DNA of 64,000 nucleotides from Isosphaera pallida ATCC 43644 (lineage in GTDB: Bacteria > Planctomycetota > Planctomycetia > Isosphaerales > Isosphaeraceae), in contig NC_014962.1 in the NCBI RefSeq assembly GCF_000186345.1, forward strand, positions 1,798,001 through 1,862,000, given 5' to 3'. Shown in pieces: positions 1 through 9,663 of this stretch (position 1 is the first letter of the stretch; each line of letters starts with the position of its first letter). The notes beneath the pieces were generated by a model. The model had not been told where the DNA came from, searched no databases, and saw only the letters and a program-made list of their open reading frames with translations. The translations under genes were made by a program, and so were the position numbers.

Positions 1-2758
1 CTTGAGCCATCCCTAGGTTGTAGAGGTAGGCAGCGGTTTCTTCAAGAGGGATGTCTTGGCTGGAAGCGGCGTTGGTGAAGGCTCGCTCGAATAATTCGAT
101 CGCTTCCCCCAGACGTCCTTGGCGAAACCTCAATAGGGCAAGTTGACCTGAGGCGCGGGGTTCGTTGGGGTTAAGAGCCAATGCGTGCCGCCAGCTGGCT
201 TCTGCCTCGTCGATTCGGCCCAATTGGGCTAAGGCCATTCCCAAGGATGTAAATCCCAGGGCATGATCCGAATGAGACTCCAACACGCGCCGACACAAGG
301 CGACCGCACGCTCAGGTTCGCCCAATCGTCTCAGTAACTCGGCAAGACGGATTAACTGCACATCCATCATCTCCGGGCGGCCTTCCAACCGCTCTTCGAT
401 CCGATCCAGGGTTCGTCGAGCCGTTTCGGGGTCGCCCGCCTGCAATTGGAGTCGAGCCAAGGTGTAGCGGGCACCCCACGAGTCGCCGTCACATTCCACT
501 GCCGCACGCGCCGCGTCGAGCGCCTCGGTTACACGCCCGCGACCCTCGATCGCCTGGGCGAGCATGAGCCAACCGCGGCTCTCCTTGGGATGGCGTTCCA
601 AGATCGCTCTGGAGAACGCTTCCACGTCGTTGAATCGTTGATGAGCGAGCAACGAACCGGCGTGATTGAGTTGAACGCTCAGCGAATCGGGACGAAGCGC
701 GAGGGCCACCGGTGAGCCCATTTGTCGGTTGTCGGAATGACGGATACGCTGACTTGCCAAGACAAGCTGAATCGCGTCAGGCATCCGGGCCAACGCGACT
801 ACTCCCAATGATGCCGAACGATCGTCGTCCATGCTCAGGAGGGTTTGCAGCAACAAAACCACGGTCGTAGGTGACTCAACCCAGCTGGGCGGCGATGGCT
901 CGGGAGACGATAGGAACGAGATCAACCCATCGAGCGCCCCGGCATCGCGATTGAGCAATGCCGCGCGGATCAAGATTCGAACCGGGTCGGGATCAAGCTG
1001 ATCGGTCGTAGCGCGAACTCGTTGGGCCAAGTCGCGGTGTTCGGGAACCGACCCAAGCCAGCCCAACCAGTCGTTCAGCGCGATGACCCAAATCGGCCGC
1101 TGCTCGTCAGCGAGCGAGACAGGGATCGGGCCAGGATCAGCCTGATTGGGGCCAGCGAACGACCAACCTCGTCGCTTAAAGAAGTCCCAATAGTTGCTGA
1201 GTACGCCGATCTCGTCGGCCGGGATGGTTTCGTAGGGACGAAGAGCGATGGATTCCACTTCGTTGAAGAGATCGCGTGCGGCGCGCGAGGCGGCCGCCCG
1301 TTCTCGAATGCGATCCACTCGCTGGCCGGCAAACCACCAGGACGAAACCCGAGCCGCGTCCTCCTCGGCGCGTTCGGCGACTTCGACGGCGTGTCGCCAA
1401 ACCTCGCCGATGTGTCGGGGGTCGGTTTGCGCGGCGGCCTGTTGGGCTTCGCGTTCAGCGCGAAGCCACGCCTCGTCCAACCGACGCATCCAATTAGCCC
1501 GCTCAGAACCGGCCAAAGTCGCCCCCAAACCAATGACGGCGGCCAACGCGACCAAGCCAACCAGAAAACGCCGCTGCTGACGTTCAGCAACGGCACGCTG
1601 CTTTGCTTCAACCGCCTCCAATTCAGCGCGTCGCAACCGTTCGCTGGTTTGGCGTCGATACTCACTCAACCAAGCCGCTACCACCCCGGCGTTTTGTGGA
1701 CGATCGTGAGGATGGACCGCAAGACAACGCTGAGTGAACCCGATTAACTCGGCATCGCCCGGATGAAATTGCAAGATCAGATGGATCATTGTTTGATTAT
1801 CAGGGATCATACCAGTGAGGATTCGGAAGAGGATGACGCCAAGACTATACACATCGGCACGCGCGTCAACCTGGGCGGCATTTCCCTGGACTTGCTCGGG
1901 GGCGGCGAAGCCGGGAGTGCCCAAACACATGCTTGGCGTCGTGACGGGCTCCAATGGTTCACCTTCAAGCCATCGCGGCGCGTCTTGGGACCGAGTTTCA
2001 TCCCGTTCGTCGATTTAGAGCGATGAGCTTTGGCGAGGGGCTGGCTCGGTTGGTTCGTTCACCACGTCCGAGTCGCTACCAGACGATTTGGCCAGCCCCC
2101 AATCCATCAGATAGACTTCGCCATAGGTTCCCACCATGATGTTAGAGGGTTTGACGTCGCGGTGGATCACCCCGCGGTCGTGGCAGTAGGCCAGGGTTTC
2201 GGCAACCTGTCTTAGTAACTCCAGCAACGGATCAAGACCACTCCGCGGCGAAGCAAAGTGGTCTTGGAGAATTTCGGAAAGAGTACGCCCCTCGACCAGC
2301 TTCATCGCCAAGAAAGGTCCGAGCGCCGGGTCGATTCCATAAGCGTAGACTGCGGGAATCCCCGGATGCTGCAGCCGCGCCTGAAGAATGGCTTCGCGGA
2401 AGAAGCGACCGAGAAACTGTGAATTGGTCCGCTGTTCCGGGTGAATCAGCTTCACTGCTAAGGTCCGGCCGAAGCGATCATCGATCGCCCGATAGACCAT
2501 CCCCATCCCCCCTTTGGCCAGGAGGCTTTTAAGGTGGAACCGCTCGCGGCCGCCATGTTCATGATGGATCACCAACTCAGAATTGAAGGGAGGATGAACA
2601 AACGTCCGTTGCCAGTCCGACTCGTTTCGGGACGAAGTTCGACGGGCCATTGCCAAGGCTGCTTTGACGAAGTGTTCCACCTCACGGTCAGACGGTCCGA
2701 AGCAGGAATCCCTGCCGACGGCCTCTGAACACAACCCCCCAGGTGGGACTTCCGACAT
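1..2758 (-). pseudogene. Ser/Thr protein kinase with TPR repeats, interrupted by an in-frame stop, 3' end outside window
   Basis: The N-terminal 247 codons carry a kinase lobe: glycine loop LLAKGGMGMVYRA, lysine in LAVKLIH, catalytic loop VIHRDVKPSN and the DFG-equivalent MDWGLAK. A TAA at 2015-2017 then stops translation. The same frame continues without any further stop to the window edge and encodes the rest of the kinase (LGTPGFAAPEQV, ADVYSLGVILFRILTG), a membrane segment (FLVGLVALAAVIGLGATLAG), and a long periplasmic part ending in TPR-like helices. So one nonsense change, not a frameshift, splits the activation segment from the APE motif. Start ATG 2758 has GGAGG eight bases upstream, inside the 3' end of the moeA-like gene, which ends only 3 bases before it; the two are probably cotranscribed. 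Without readthrough the product lacks the activation segment and would be dead. A sequencing error is the main alternative. Confidence 0.8.
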
Positions 2759-2761
2759 TGT

Positions 2762-4855
2762 TCAACCCTCCGAAGTTCGGGATGCCGTGGGCGTTGACGG
2801 CGATGAATCCAACACGAATCCAAGTTCAATGAGCTTTTGTCTCCACACCGGATCGCGCCAAACCGCCAGGAACGCGCGAATCGCTGGACGATCGAGTCGA
2901 TCCTTCGGAATGAGGAAGTCGAAGCGTTCCAAGGTCAGTGGCCAGAACCTCAAGCGGTGCATGGCGGCCACGGGCGCGATCGCCACTCCCCAGTCGGCTC
3001 GTCCCTGCGCCACGGCCGCGGCGACGGCGTGATGCGACTTGACCTCATATCCAAAGCCCGCCGGACGACTTCCTTGCAAGAGGCCGTCGAGCAAAACGCG
3101 GGTGCCGCTGCCGCGATTGCGGTTGACCATCACCCTGTCGTCGCGGGCCGCCCAAACTCGGATCAAGTTGGCGGCGGTTGGCTCCAACCCGTTCAGCTCA
3201 AGATCAGCCCGCGCCAAAGCCTCGTCCTCGCCGCGAATCACCACCCCCTGCATTCGTCCATATCCCTCAATCAATTCGACTGATTCGGGAACAAATGGAC
3301 GATTGTAATCTTGAGTTGTCGGATCATAGAGATGAACGCCTGCCAAATCACATTCGCTCCGACGAGCCGCCTCCAATCCCATCTGGGAGCCGACGTTGAG
3401 ACTTTTGACTGAAAACCCACGATCGACCACCGCGCTGAGCAAACGGTCCAACCCCGCGCAGTGAGAACCAATAGCCATCAAATCGGCCGGCTGAACCCCC
3501 GCGCCCAAGGGGATCACCTTGACGAGTGAGCCGGCGTCGAGGTACTCGCATTCGGTGGGAATCACCACAAATCCATCGGCCCGTGCGAAGGCCGAAACCG
3601 AACCGGACCCTTTACCCAACGGATAGGCCAACGGCGGGCCGCCTTGGGGAGGTTCGACGAGATGAACCAAGACATATTCAGTTCGACCAGGTTCCGAATC
3701 AAAACGCTCGGGCAAACTCGCGTCCAACCCGACGCCAACGCGATGTCGAGTTGTCCCTGAGGCGATCTCGGTAAACGAAGGGTCAAAGGCGCTGGTCCCG
3801 CCGAGGATGGCCACCAGGGGCGCGATGAATTCGTGGAGAGTGAAAGCGGCCGAAGTTGGGAAACCCGGCAACACAGCGACTGGCACGATCCGCGCGCTGT
3901 CGGTTGACTCAATCCCACCCAGACAGACCGGTTTGCCGGGCTTAAGCGCGACGCCGTGAACGGCGATCCCGGGAGATCTGCGTGTCAAAACGCGATGGCA
4001 GGCATCGCCCGCCCCTTTGCTGGTGCCGCCGGAGAGGACGATCAAATCCAGAGGCGGATGTGTCTTCAAGCAAGAATTCAACGTCTCATCAAGCATTTCG
4101 GGATTGTCGGGCACCACCCCGCCGGCGACGACCTCCGCGCCCCACTCACGCAACGAGTCACCCAAGAGGGTGGCGTTGGCGTCATAAATTTGGCCTGGTT
4201 TTAACGGTTGGCCGGGCGAGCAGATCTCGTCGCCGGTAGACAAAACCATCACCCGGGGGCGCCGGACCACTTGGATCTCCGCCAACCCCAGGGCGGCGAG
4301 GATCGCGGTCTCCCGAGCGGTCAGACGTTGGCCACGTCTGAGGACGATTTCTCCCTGGGCGACATCCGAACCGGCGTATCCCACATGACGACCCGGCACG
4401 GTTGGGCGTGTAAGAAAGACGGTTTGAGGAGTGTTGGGATCCAGGAACGTTGTTTCCACCATCGCCACCGAGTCGGCTCCGCGGGGCAGGGGGGCTCCGG
4501 TGGCGATCGGGGTGGCGGTTCCCCGGCGCACTTCGCAACGCGCCATTCGTCCAGGGGTGAGTGTTTCGTCGTTGAGGATGAGACCAACGGGCTGCTCCTC
4601 GAACGCTCCAAAGGTATCGGCGGCGCATAACGCATAGCCATCGACCAGGGCGCGATCGAATGGAGGAACATCGCAGGGCGCGACCACCTCCTCGGCAAGG
4701 ACACGGTTCCAGGCCATTCCCAACGCCACCCGCTCGGTTCCGAGACGTTGGGGACGCACCATCGCGCACCAACGCCGCCATGCTTCGCAACGTTCGACAA
4801 CCTCCAGGAATTGCTCCTGACGACTCATACCCTCCCGCGACCAAGAGTACGCCAT
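2762..4855 (-). CDS. moeA: Molybdopterin molybdenumtransferase MoeA fused to a periplasmic-binding-protein-like domain
   Basis: 697 residues. Roughly residues 1-415 are MoeA, which inserts molybdate into adenylylated molybdopterin in the cytoplasm: N-terminal DVPPFDRALVDGYA, LSTGDEI, the SGGTSKGAGD loop, and LPGFPTSA in place of the usual LPGNPVSA. Residues about 455-690 match the substrate-binding-like domain (PBP-like, COG1910 type) seen on some MoeA proteins, with IGSHCAGLDRLL, ECDLAGVHL and NRGSGTRVLLDGLL. No signal peptide precedes either part, so this second domain should act inside the cell, perhaps sensing molybdate or a cofactor intermediate; that is inference. ATG 4855 was chosen because an exact Shine-Dalgarno (AAGGAGGTG) ends 5 bases before it; a GTG lies directly in front at 4858. 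It is upstream of, and almost contiguous with, the broken kinase gene. Confidence 0.9.
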   Translation of the reverse strand: MAYSWSREGMSRQEQFLEVVERCEAWRRWCAMVRPQRLGTERVALGMAWNRVLAEEVVAPCDVPPFDRALVDGYALCAADTFGAFEEQPVGLILNDETLTPGRMARCEVRRGTATPIATGAPLPRGADSVAMVETTFLDPNTPQTVFLTRPTVPGRHVGYAGSDVAQGEIVLRRGQRLTARETAILAALGLAEIQVVRRPRVMVLSTGDEICSPGQPLKPGQIYDANATLLGDSLREWGAEVVAGGVVPDNPEMLDETLNSCLKTHPPLDLIVLSGGTSKGAGDACHRVLTRRSPGIAVHGVALKPGKPVCLGGIESTDSARIVPVAVLPGFPTSAAFTLHEFIAPLVAILGGTSAFDPSFTEIASGTTRHRVGVGLDASLPERFDSEPGRTEYVLVHLVEPPQGGPPLAYPLGKGSGSVSAFARADGFVVIPTECEYLDAGSLVKVIPLGAGVQPADLMAIGSHCAGLDRLLSAVVDRGFSVKSLNVGSQMGLEAARRSECDLAGVHLYDPTTQDYNRPFVPESVELIEGYGRMQGVVIRGEDEALARADLELNGLEPTAANLIRVWAARDDRVMVNRNRGSGTRVLLDGLLQGSRPAGFGYEVKSHHAVAAAVAQGRADWGVAIAPVAAMHRLRFWPLTLERFDFLIPKDRLDRPAIRAFLAVWRDPVWRQKLIELGFVLDSSPSTPTASRTSEG

Positions 4856-4860
4856 CACGT

Positions 4861-4869
4861 CACCTCCTT
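4861..4869 (-). promoter_or_regulatory. Strong Shine-Dalgarno site of the moeA-like gene
   Basis: Read on the minus strand the site is AAGGAGGTG, a full match to the 16S rRNA tail. The spacing to ATG 4855 is near optimal and decides the start against the adjacent GTG and the later ATG at 4825. Confidence 0.7.
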
Positions 4870-5159
4870 ACTCTGGAGCTTCCGCTATCGCAGGGATCGA
4901 TGGGATCGTGTCGCCTCAAACCCTCTGGTCGGACCAACTCGAGCTGATTGTTCGGGGTTTTCCATCGTCCAGGATCGCCCCGGAATTCGCAATGCGATGC
5001 GAAACGTCGGCAACGTGACATGAAAACCCCGCTCCGGGTGTCGAGACGAATGGGTCACGACAACTCGGACGGGGTTGATGAGGAACAACGGCGGAACGAG
5101 GTTTGACCAATCCGGTCGATGATCTCCGACGCGGATCGTTGGGCGCCTAGAACTCAAAA
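4870..5159. other. Intergenic region between moeA-like gene and the amidohydrolase array
   Basis: No supported gene. It should hold the promoter of the moeA-kinase pair and the 3' end of the amidohydrolase transcript. I saw no clear terminator hairpin with a T run. Confidence 0.4.
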
Positions 5160-6911
5160 TCAAGGGCGGGGGAAGACTGGATAAACCCGGTCTTTGGCTC
5201 GTTCGTAACGGACCTTGCCATTCACGATCGCCGTCTCAACATAAGTGCGGTAATCCAGCGGCGGTCCATCGAGGATGAGCAGGTCAGCGTCTTTACCTTC
5301 TTCGATCGAACCGACCCTGTCGTCAATCCCCAACATCCTGGCCGGCACGATGGTCAACGCGGCCAAGGCGGTCGCCTCCGAGGCTCCCCCACGAACGGCG
5401 AAGGCGGCTTCGATTGGCAGGCTGGTCAAATCACGGCCGGCCAGCCCCACGGTCGAAATCGAATTACCAAGCGTCCCCAGCGCAAACGGGACACCCGCTT
5501 TTTCCAGCGAACCACTGATCAAAGGGTTGCTGCCCGTGGATTTCTCACGGTCTTTCTCGGGATTGATCAAACTGCGCGGGGTGAAAATGACCCGGACCTT
5601 GGCCCGGCTGATCTCATTGGCGATCACCCAGGCTTCGTGGACGTCTTCGAGAATCAGGTCGTAATCCCATTCCTGAGCCAGCGCGATCATATCGCGGATC
5701 TGATCGACCTTTGAAGCCGAAATTCGCAGGGGGGTTTCTTTTTTCACGAGCTTGACAAACTCCTCGCCTACGGTTCGCCGAGGGGCTGGTCCTTTTTTGC
5801 CGCTCTTCTCATAGGACTCGACGGTTTGCAAATACTCCTTGGCCTTGGCGAGGTTGCGCCGCCACTGATAGCGTTGCAAAGGTGTGGCTAAGGCTGAGGC
5901 GGGAAGGTAGTAAAACGGATTCTCTTTCACCAGCATCCCATTAAGTTCGCCGTAACAGAATTTCAACACGGCATGAGCAAGTGGCCGTGCATCTTGGTTG
6001 GCTCCGGGGATTGGGAAAGGTTCCAGAGGGTCCTCCTCCGAAGCGTGACCGTGATCCACCACCTCGTGACCGGAGTGGCGGTCAGCCGTCGCGGCGTGAT
6101 CGTGAGGGAAATCCGCGTGGTCGTAACTCTGAACCAGACCAGGGATGGTGGGCAGACCGAAGCCGACGGCCGAGGGACCGGTTCCCATGATCGCCGCAAT
6201 GTCGGGGCGCGTGTAGGACGTCGCGGCGCAGACAGCGCAGACTGGATCGCCGGGGGCGTGGTCGTGGGTTTCGTCGTGGAGCAAGCCGTAGAACTCGGCC
6301 TCTTCAGGGGTCATGAGGTCTTGGCCCGACCAAAACCGACCGAAACGGAAGCCGAAACCACCCACCAGTTGCACGCAGCCCGAGGTGATGCCCACCCCCA
6401 AACAGAACTTTTGTTGACGATCGAACGGGTCGAGCGAGTCGGCAAGCTTGGCTTGACGGTTTTGCGTATCGACTGCGCCGATCCCCACCCGGGCGACATT
6501 CATTGCGACGAAACCGGGTGTGATGATGCGTCCGGCAGCGTCGATGACCTTCGCGTCGGCGGGCACCTCCACGTTGCGTCCCACTTTTTCAATCTTCCCA
6601 TCCTTGATGAGAACTACTCCGCGGCGAATCGTGCCGTTGGTGACGGTTTCGATGTCGGCGTGGATGATTGCCAAACGCGACGGTTTGGACCCAGACGGCT
6701 TCGCGTCCTTGGTTTCCTTGGTTTCCTCAGGCTTGAGGGGGGGCTTGCTGGTTTCGTCCGACTTGACACCGTTGGAACCGGGTGGATCATCCACCGCCGC
6801 GGCGTGCCCGGACGCCCCGGTCAGGACCACCAACAGCGCCATCATCGCCAGAGGTGACGAGGCGTTGAGAAACGACCGCGTTGCACCAATCATCAACAAC
6901 AAGTTAGTCAT
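5160..6911 (-). CDS. Exported amidohydrolase-family protein with His-rich insertion, metal ligands missing
   Basis: 583 residues, COG1228-like amidohydrolase fold. ATG 6911 lies inside the last codons of the upstream paralogue (8-base overlap) and gives a good signal peptide (core SPLAMMALLVVLTG, cut near GHAAA). The domain opens with ADIETVTNGTI and closes with VGSIEEGKDADLLILDGPP, typical of the composite beta-sandwich of these enzymes. The HxH after the first barrel strand (PGLIDxHxH in active members) reads PGFVAMNVARVG, and the late Asp motif (GTDA) reads LGTLGNS, so the normal binuclear centre cannot form. Instead there is a long His-rich insertion (about residues 230-305) with HDETHDHAPGD, a CAVC pair and FPHDHAATADRHSGHE. 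It is last in a seven-gene run. It may be a non-catalytic partner or may bind metal through the insertion; function unknown. Confidence 0.8.
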   Translation of the reverse strand: MTNLLLMIGATRSFLNASSPLAMMALLVVLTGASGHAAAVDDPPGSNGVKSDETSKPPLKPEETKETKDAKPSGSKPSRLAIIHADIETVTNGTIRRGVVLIKDGKIEKVGRNVEVPADAKVIDAAGRIITPGFVAMNVARVGIGAVDTQNRQAKLADSLDPFDRQQKFCLGVGITSGCVQLVGGFGFRFGRFWSGQDLMTPEEAEFYGLLHDETHDHAPGDPVCAVCAATSYTRPDIAAIMGTGPSAVGFGLPTIPGLVQSYDHADFPHDHAATADRHSGHEVVDHGHASEEDPLEPFPIPGANQDARPLAHAVLKFCYGELNGMLVKENPFYYLPASALATPLQRYQWRRNLAKAKEYLQTVESYEKSGKKGPAPRRTVGEEFVKLVKKETPLRISASKVDQIRDMIALAQEWDYDLILEDVHEAWVIANEISRAKVRVIFTPRSLINPEKDREKSTGSNPLISGSLEKAGVPFALGTLGNSISTVGLAGRDLTSLPIEAAFAVRGGASEATALAALTIVPARMLGIDDRVGSIEEGKDADLLILDGPPLDYRTYVETAIVNGKVRYERAKDRVYPVFPRP

Positions 6912-8187
6912 AGGTGGGGTTCCCTTCGATCCAAACGTCGCGGAGGGTCGAGGTTGGTTCCAGCGGGTCGCCCTCGAACACCAGGAAGCTGGCCACGCGG
7001 CCTTCCTCAAGGGTTCCGTGGGTCGCCTCCAAACCTAGCAGAGCCGCGGGGGTTTGAGTCGCAGCGCGAAGCGCTTCCTCTCGGCTCATTCCGGCCGCGA
7101 TCAATCGCCCCAAAGCAAACAACGGGGTGGCCTGATTGGCGGTCAACTCAGAGGTTCGGCCCAAATGGCTCAGACTCAAGGCCACGGGCAAACCCGCCTC
7201 ACGCGCCAAGCGGGCGGCATGAATCCGCACCCGCGAACCGTCCTCGTTATCCAGGGTGGGCGCGAGGATGAGCGTGATTTTGTCCTTCCGGTCGGTCAAA
7301 GCGTCGGCTCGAAGTAGAAGGTCCAGGTCGGAACCGGACACCGCCAGTCCCAGCCGAACATTGGGAAACTCGTTGAGAATGGCCAACACGTGCAAAACCG
7401 TCGCGGCGTTGGCGGCCCGAACCAACAACGGAGCTTTTCCCTCGACCACGGCCTTCCACAGTTCGCGTTCCACGGATGGAGTCGGGGAAGGCCCCGCGTT
7501 GGCCGAAGCCGAACCGGAGCTGGAATCGACCGTGGCGCGTTTGGTGGCCGCGAGATTGTCACGCAACACGCTGAGCGACTCGGTTCGATTGCTCAATTGT
7601 ATGTATAAGAATCCGTCTCCGGTTTGCAGCAAGGTGTCACCGTGTTTGGGAGTTGGTCGAACCAAAGCGGACTGACCATATCCACTGGAGGGTACCAGGT
7701 TGAGCAATGTGAGGCCCGAGCGGTTGGGAACGCGGAAGGCGCGTGGGTCTAAGGAGGCGTTTTCGACCACGCGGGTGAACACCGGTGTGGATCCTCCGCT
7801 GTCGCCGGGCAGCGTGATAGCGCGACCCTGGATGACGATGGTGCGAGAGCCGCCCGAGCTGCCCTCGGTTCCCCCTACATTGACCACGTAAACCGGGTCG
7901 ATCAAACCCGGTAGGATCGTTTTGCCTCTCAGGTTCACCAACCGAGCCGCGGCAGGAATCCTCACCTCGGCGGCCGATCCCAGTTTGGCAATTCGGCCGT
8001 TCTCAATGACGATCACGGCATTGTCGATCCGACCCGCCTTGGCTCCCGTCTCCACCGAAGCCCCTTGAATCACCACTGCCGCCTGCTGGGCCAAGGTCGA
8101 AGCAGATCCCCATCCCATCGCCAAAATCAACGCCACGGCGCGAGTTTGCGTCAATGCTAAAACAAGTGTGAATCTTCTAGTTCTCAT
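6904..8187 (-). CDS. Exported amidohydrolase-family protein, reduced, no metal ligands
   Basis: 427 residues. Signal peptide core AVALILAMGWGSAS, probable cleavage after TLAQ. The N-terminal sandwich strand AVVIQGASVETGAKAG and the C-terminal LLGLEATHGTLEEGRVASFL identify the amidohydrolase fold, but the barrel is short. Where active members have HxH this one has PGLIDPVYVV, and no GTDA-like motif is present near LSLSHLGRTSELT. The family-like segment GLTLLNLVPSSGYG survives. The stop overlaps the next ATG by 8 bases, so translation of the two is probably coupled. It is separated from the only ligand-complete paralogue upstream by a 170-base gap that may carry its own control signals. Likely a pseudoenzyme; a role as partner subunit is inference. 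Confidence 0.78.
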   Translation of the reverse strand: MRTRRFTLVLALTQTRAVALILAMGWGSASTLAQQAAVVIQGASVETGAKAGRIDNAVIVIENGRIAKLGSAAEVRIPAAARLVNLRGKTILPGLIDPVYVVNVGGTEGSSGGSRTIVIQGRAITLPGDSGGSTPVFTRVVENASLDPRAFRVPNRSGLTLLNLVPSSGYGQSALVRPTPKHGDTLLQTGDGFLYIQLSNRTESLSVLRDNLAATKRATVDSSSGSASANAGPSPTPSVERELWKAVVEGKAPLLVRAANAATVLHVLAILNEFPNVRLGLAVSGSDLDLLLRADALTDRKDKITLILAPTLDNEDGSRVRIHAARLAREAGLPVALSLSHLGRTSELTANQATPLFALGRLIAAGMSREEALRAATQTPAALLGLEATHGTLEEGRVASFLVFEGDPLEPTSTLRDVWIEGNPTYD

Positions 8188-8357
8188 TGGTGAACTTATC
8201 CTAAGGTGATTCGCGCCGTGGGGCCCGGTGCCGACGCCCGCGCGACACGGCGCGGCAACAACTCAAAGGTTCATCCGATTCGCGCCGTCCCTCCGACCCG
8301 GCGTGGGGAGAAGTGATGACCGGCGGTCCCTGGTTGGTTAGGTCCAGAGTATTCAAA
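8188..8357 (-). promoter_or_regulatory. Gap inside the amidohydrolase run with a GC hairpin and a 12-base direct repeat
   Basis: The largest gap in the array. GATTCGCGCCGT occurs twice on the plus strand (8208-8219 and 8277-8288, 69 bases apart). Between the copies is a 6-bp GC stem (CCGCGC/GCGCGG, 8238-8255, loop of 6). The copy at 8208 lies about 20 bases upstream of the ATG at 8187. This could be an attenuator, a regulator site or an internal promoter; none is demonstrated. Confidence 0.3.
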
Positions 8358-9659
8358 TCAAAACCGACGACCATCTTTGGCTTCGTGGTAAACTGAACGA
8401 CCGTCGATGAACACTTCGACGACGTAGTGGCGCGGGTCCAGGATCAAACCGGTCGAAATCACGATATCGGCGTCTTTACCTGGCTCTAAGGAACCGACCC
8501 GATCCTCGATCATGAGCGCCTTGGCGGCCTCGATGGTCAGACCGCGCAGCGCCGCTGCCTCGTTCCAGCCGTAGCGGACCGCCATCGTTCCTTGAAACCA
8601 AAGTTCCTCTTGGGGAATCACAGGCGCGTCGGTGTTGACCCCGAGGAACGTGACGCCCCGGTTGGCGTATTCGGCAACCACACCGTGCCACTGACCATCT
8701 TCGGGGTTGGGATAGAAGCCGCGGGGACCGGCCATCACTGGAATGTTGCGCTTGAGAACTTCCTCACCGAGCCGATAGCCGTCGAAGGTGCCGTGACCAA
8801 TCACGATCTTGAGGTTCATCTCGTCGTGCAGGATTCGAATCGACGACATCACCACTTGATATTGCTGGGTATGCACCAAGACGGGGATTTCCCTGTGGAA
8901 CAGCGGCTTAAAGTACTCCAAACGCAGGTTCACGGCCGGCTTAGGACCGTTGGGATTCTTCTCCCAGGCGTCCCAGGCCTCGACGTAGCGCCGTCCTTCT
9001 TCAAGCTGCTGACGGATGACAAAGTTCATCCCCATCCGTCCCGAACCAACTTCGCCGTTGCGACGTTCGGGGTTGCCGGCCTGGGCGATCTTGAGGACAC
9101 CGGGGAAGCGAATCAACACATCCTTGAGTTCCCCCGGCCCGGTCTTCAGCAGCGCGCCCCAGCCGCCCATGTTGCTGCCGGAACCGGGAATGTAACAGAC
9201 GGTCGTCACGCCTCCGGCGATCGCCAATTTCAGGTCGTCGTTGTGGGGACGAAGTTGGTCGAGCACCCGCAACTCGGGGTTGGTCTGATAGACCGTGTCG
9301 TTCAGGTCGCCGGAGCCGGCAACGTGGCAGTGGGCTTCGATCAGGCCGGGCATGGCGAACTTGTCGGAGTGGTCGATCGTCTCATACCCCTCTGGAATAG
9401 CGATCTCGCGGGCCGATCCAACCTTTTCGATTTTGCCGTGAGAGACCAGGATGATCCCATTGGCGATCGGTTCGCCTGCCGAGGTGAAAATCTTTGCCGC
9501 CTTGATCGCCAGCTTGGGCTTGGACAAAGCGGCGTTGGGCTTGAACTCGGAGGCTTTGGGAGTTGGGGACTCTTGACTACGCGCCGCGGACCAGGTGACC
9601 CCAATTGCGACCAGAACCAAACCCATTCGTGCCCAACATGAATGGAAACGTGCGGACAT
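8358..9659 (-). CDS. Exported amidohydrolase (imidazolonepropionase-like), the ligand-complete member of the array
   Basis: 433 residues, COG1228-like metal-dependent hydrolase. ATG 9659 follows the upstream stop by 4 bases and gives a signal peptide (core MGLVLVAIGVTWSAA). Metal ligands are all visible: PGLIEAHCHVAG (HxH, strand 1), VLVHTQQYQ, KIVIGHGTFDGY and LGVNTDAPVI (late Asp). The C-terminal VGSLEPGKDADIVI completes the fold. Homologues include imidazolonepropionase, Xaa-Pro/Xaa-Arg carboxypeptidase-like peptidases and other exported amidases, so a periplasmic C-N hydrolase is likely but the substrate cannot be read from sequence. Because it sits between degenerate paralogues in one run, it is the probable catalytic centre of whatever the array does. 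Confidence 0.88.
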   Translation of the reverse strand: MSARFHSCWARMGLVLVAIGVTWSAARSQESPTPKASEFKPNAALSKPKLAIKAAKIFTSAGEPIANGIILVSHGKIEKVGSAREIAIPEGYETIDHSDKFAMPGLIEAHCHVAGSGDLNDTVYQTNPELRVLDQLRPHNDDLKLAIAGGVTTVCYIPGSGSNMGGWGALLKTGPGELKDVLIRFPGVLKIAQAGNPERRNGEVGSGRMGMNFVIRQQLEEGRRYVEAWDAWEKNPNGPKPAVNLRLEYFKPLFHREIPVLVHTQQYQVVMSSIRILHDEMNLKIVIGHGTFDGYRLGEEVLKRNIPVMAGPRGFYPNPEDGQWHGVVAEYANRGVTFLGVNTDAPVIPQEELWFQGTMAVRYGWNEAAALRGLTIEAAKALMIEDRVGSLEPGKDADIVISTGLILDPRHYVVEVFIDGRSVYHEAKDGRRF

Positions 9660-9663
9660 CGCC

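Noticed and set aside
8592-9641. Plus-strand open frame opposite the active amidohydrolase
   Set aside because: Antisense shadow rich in Gly/His/Val from the codon bias of the true gene.
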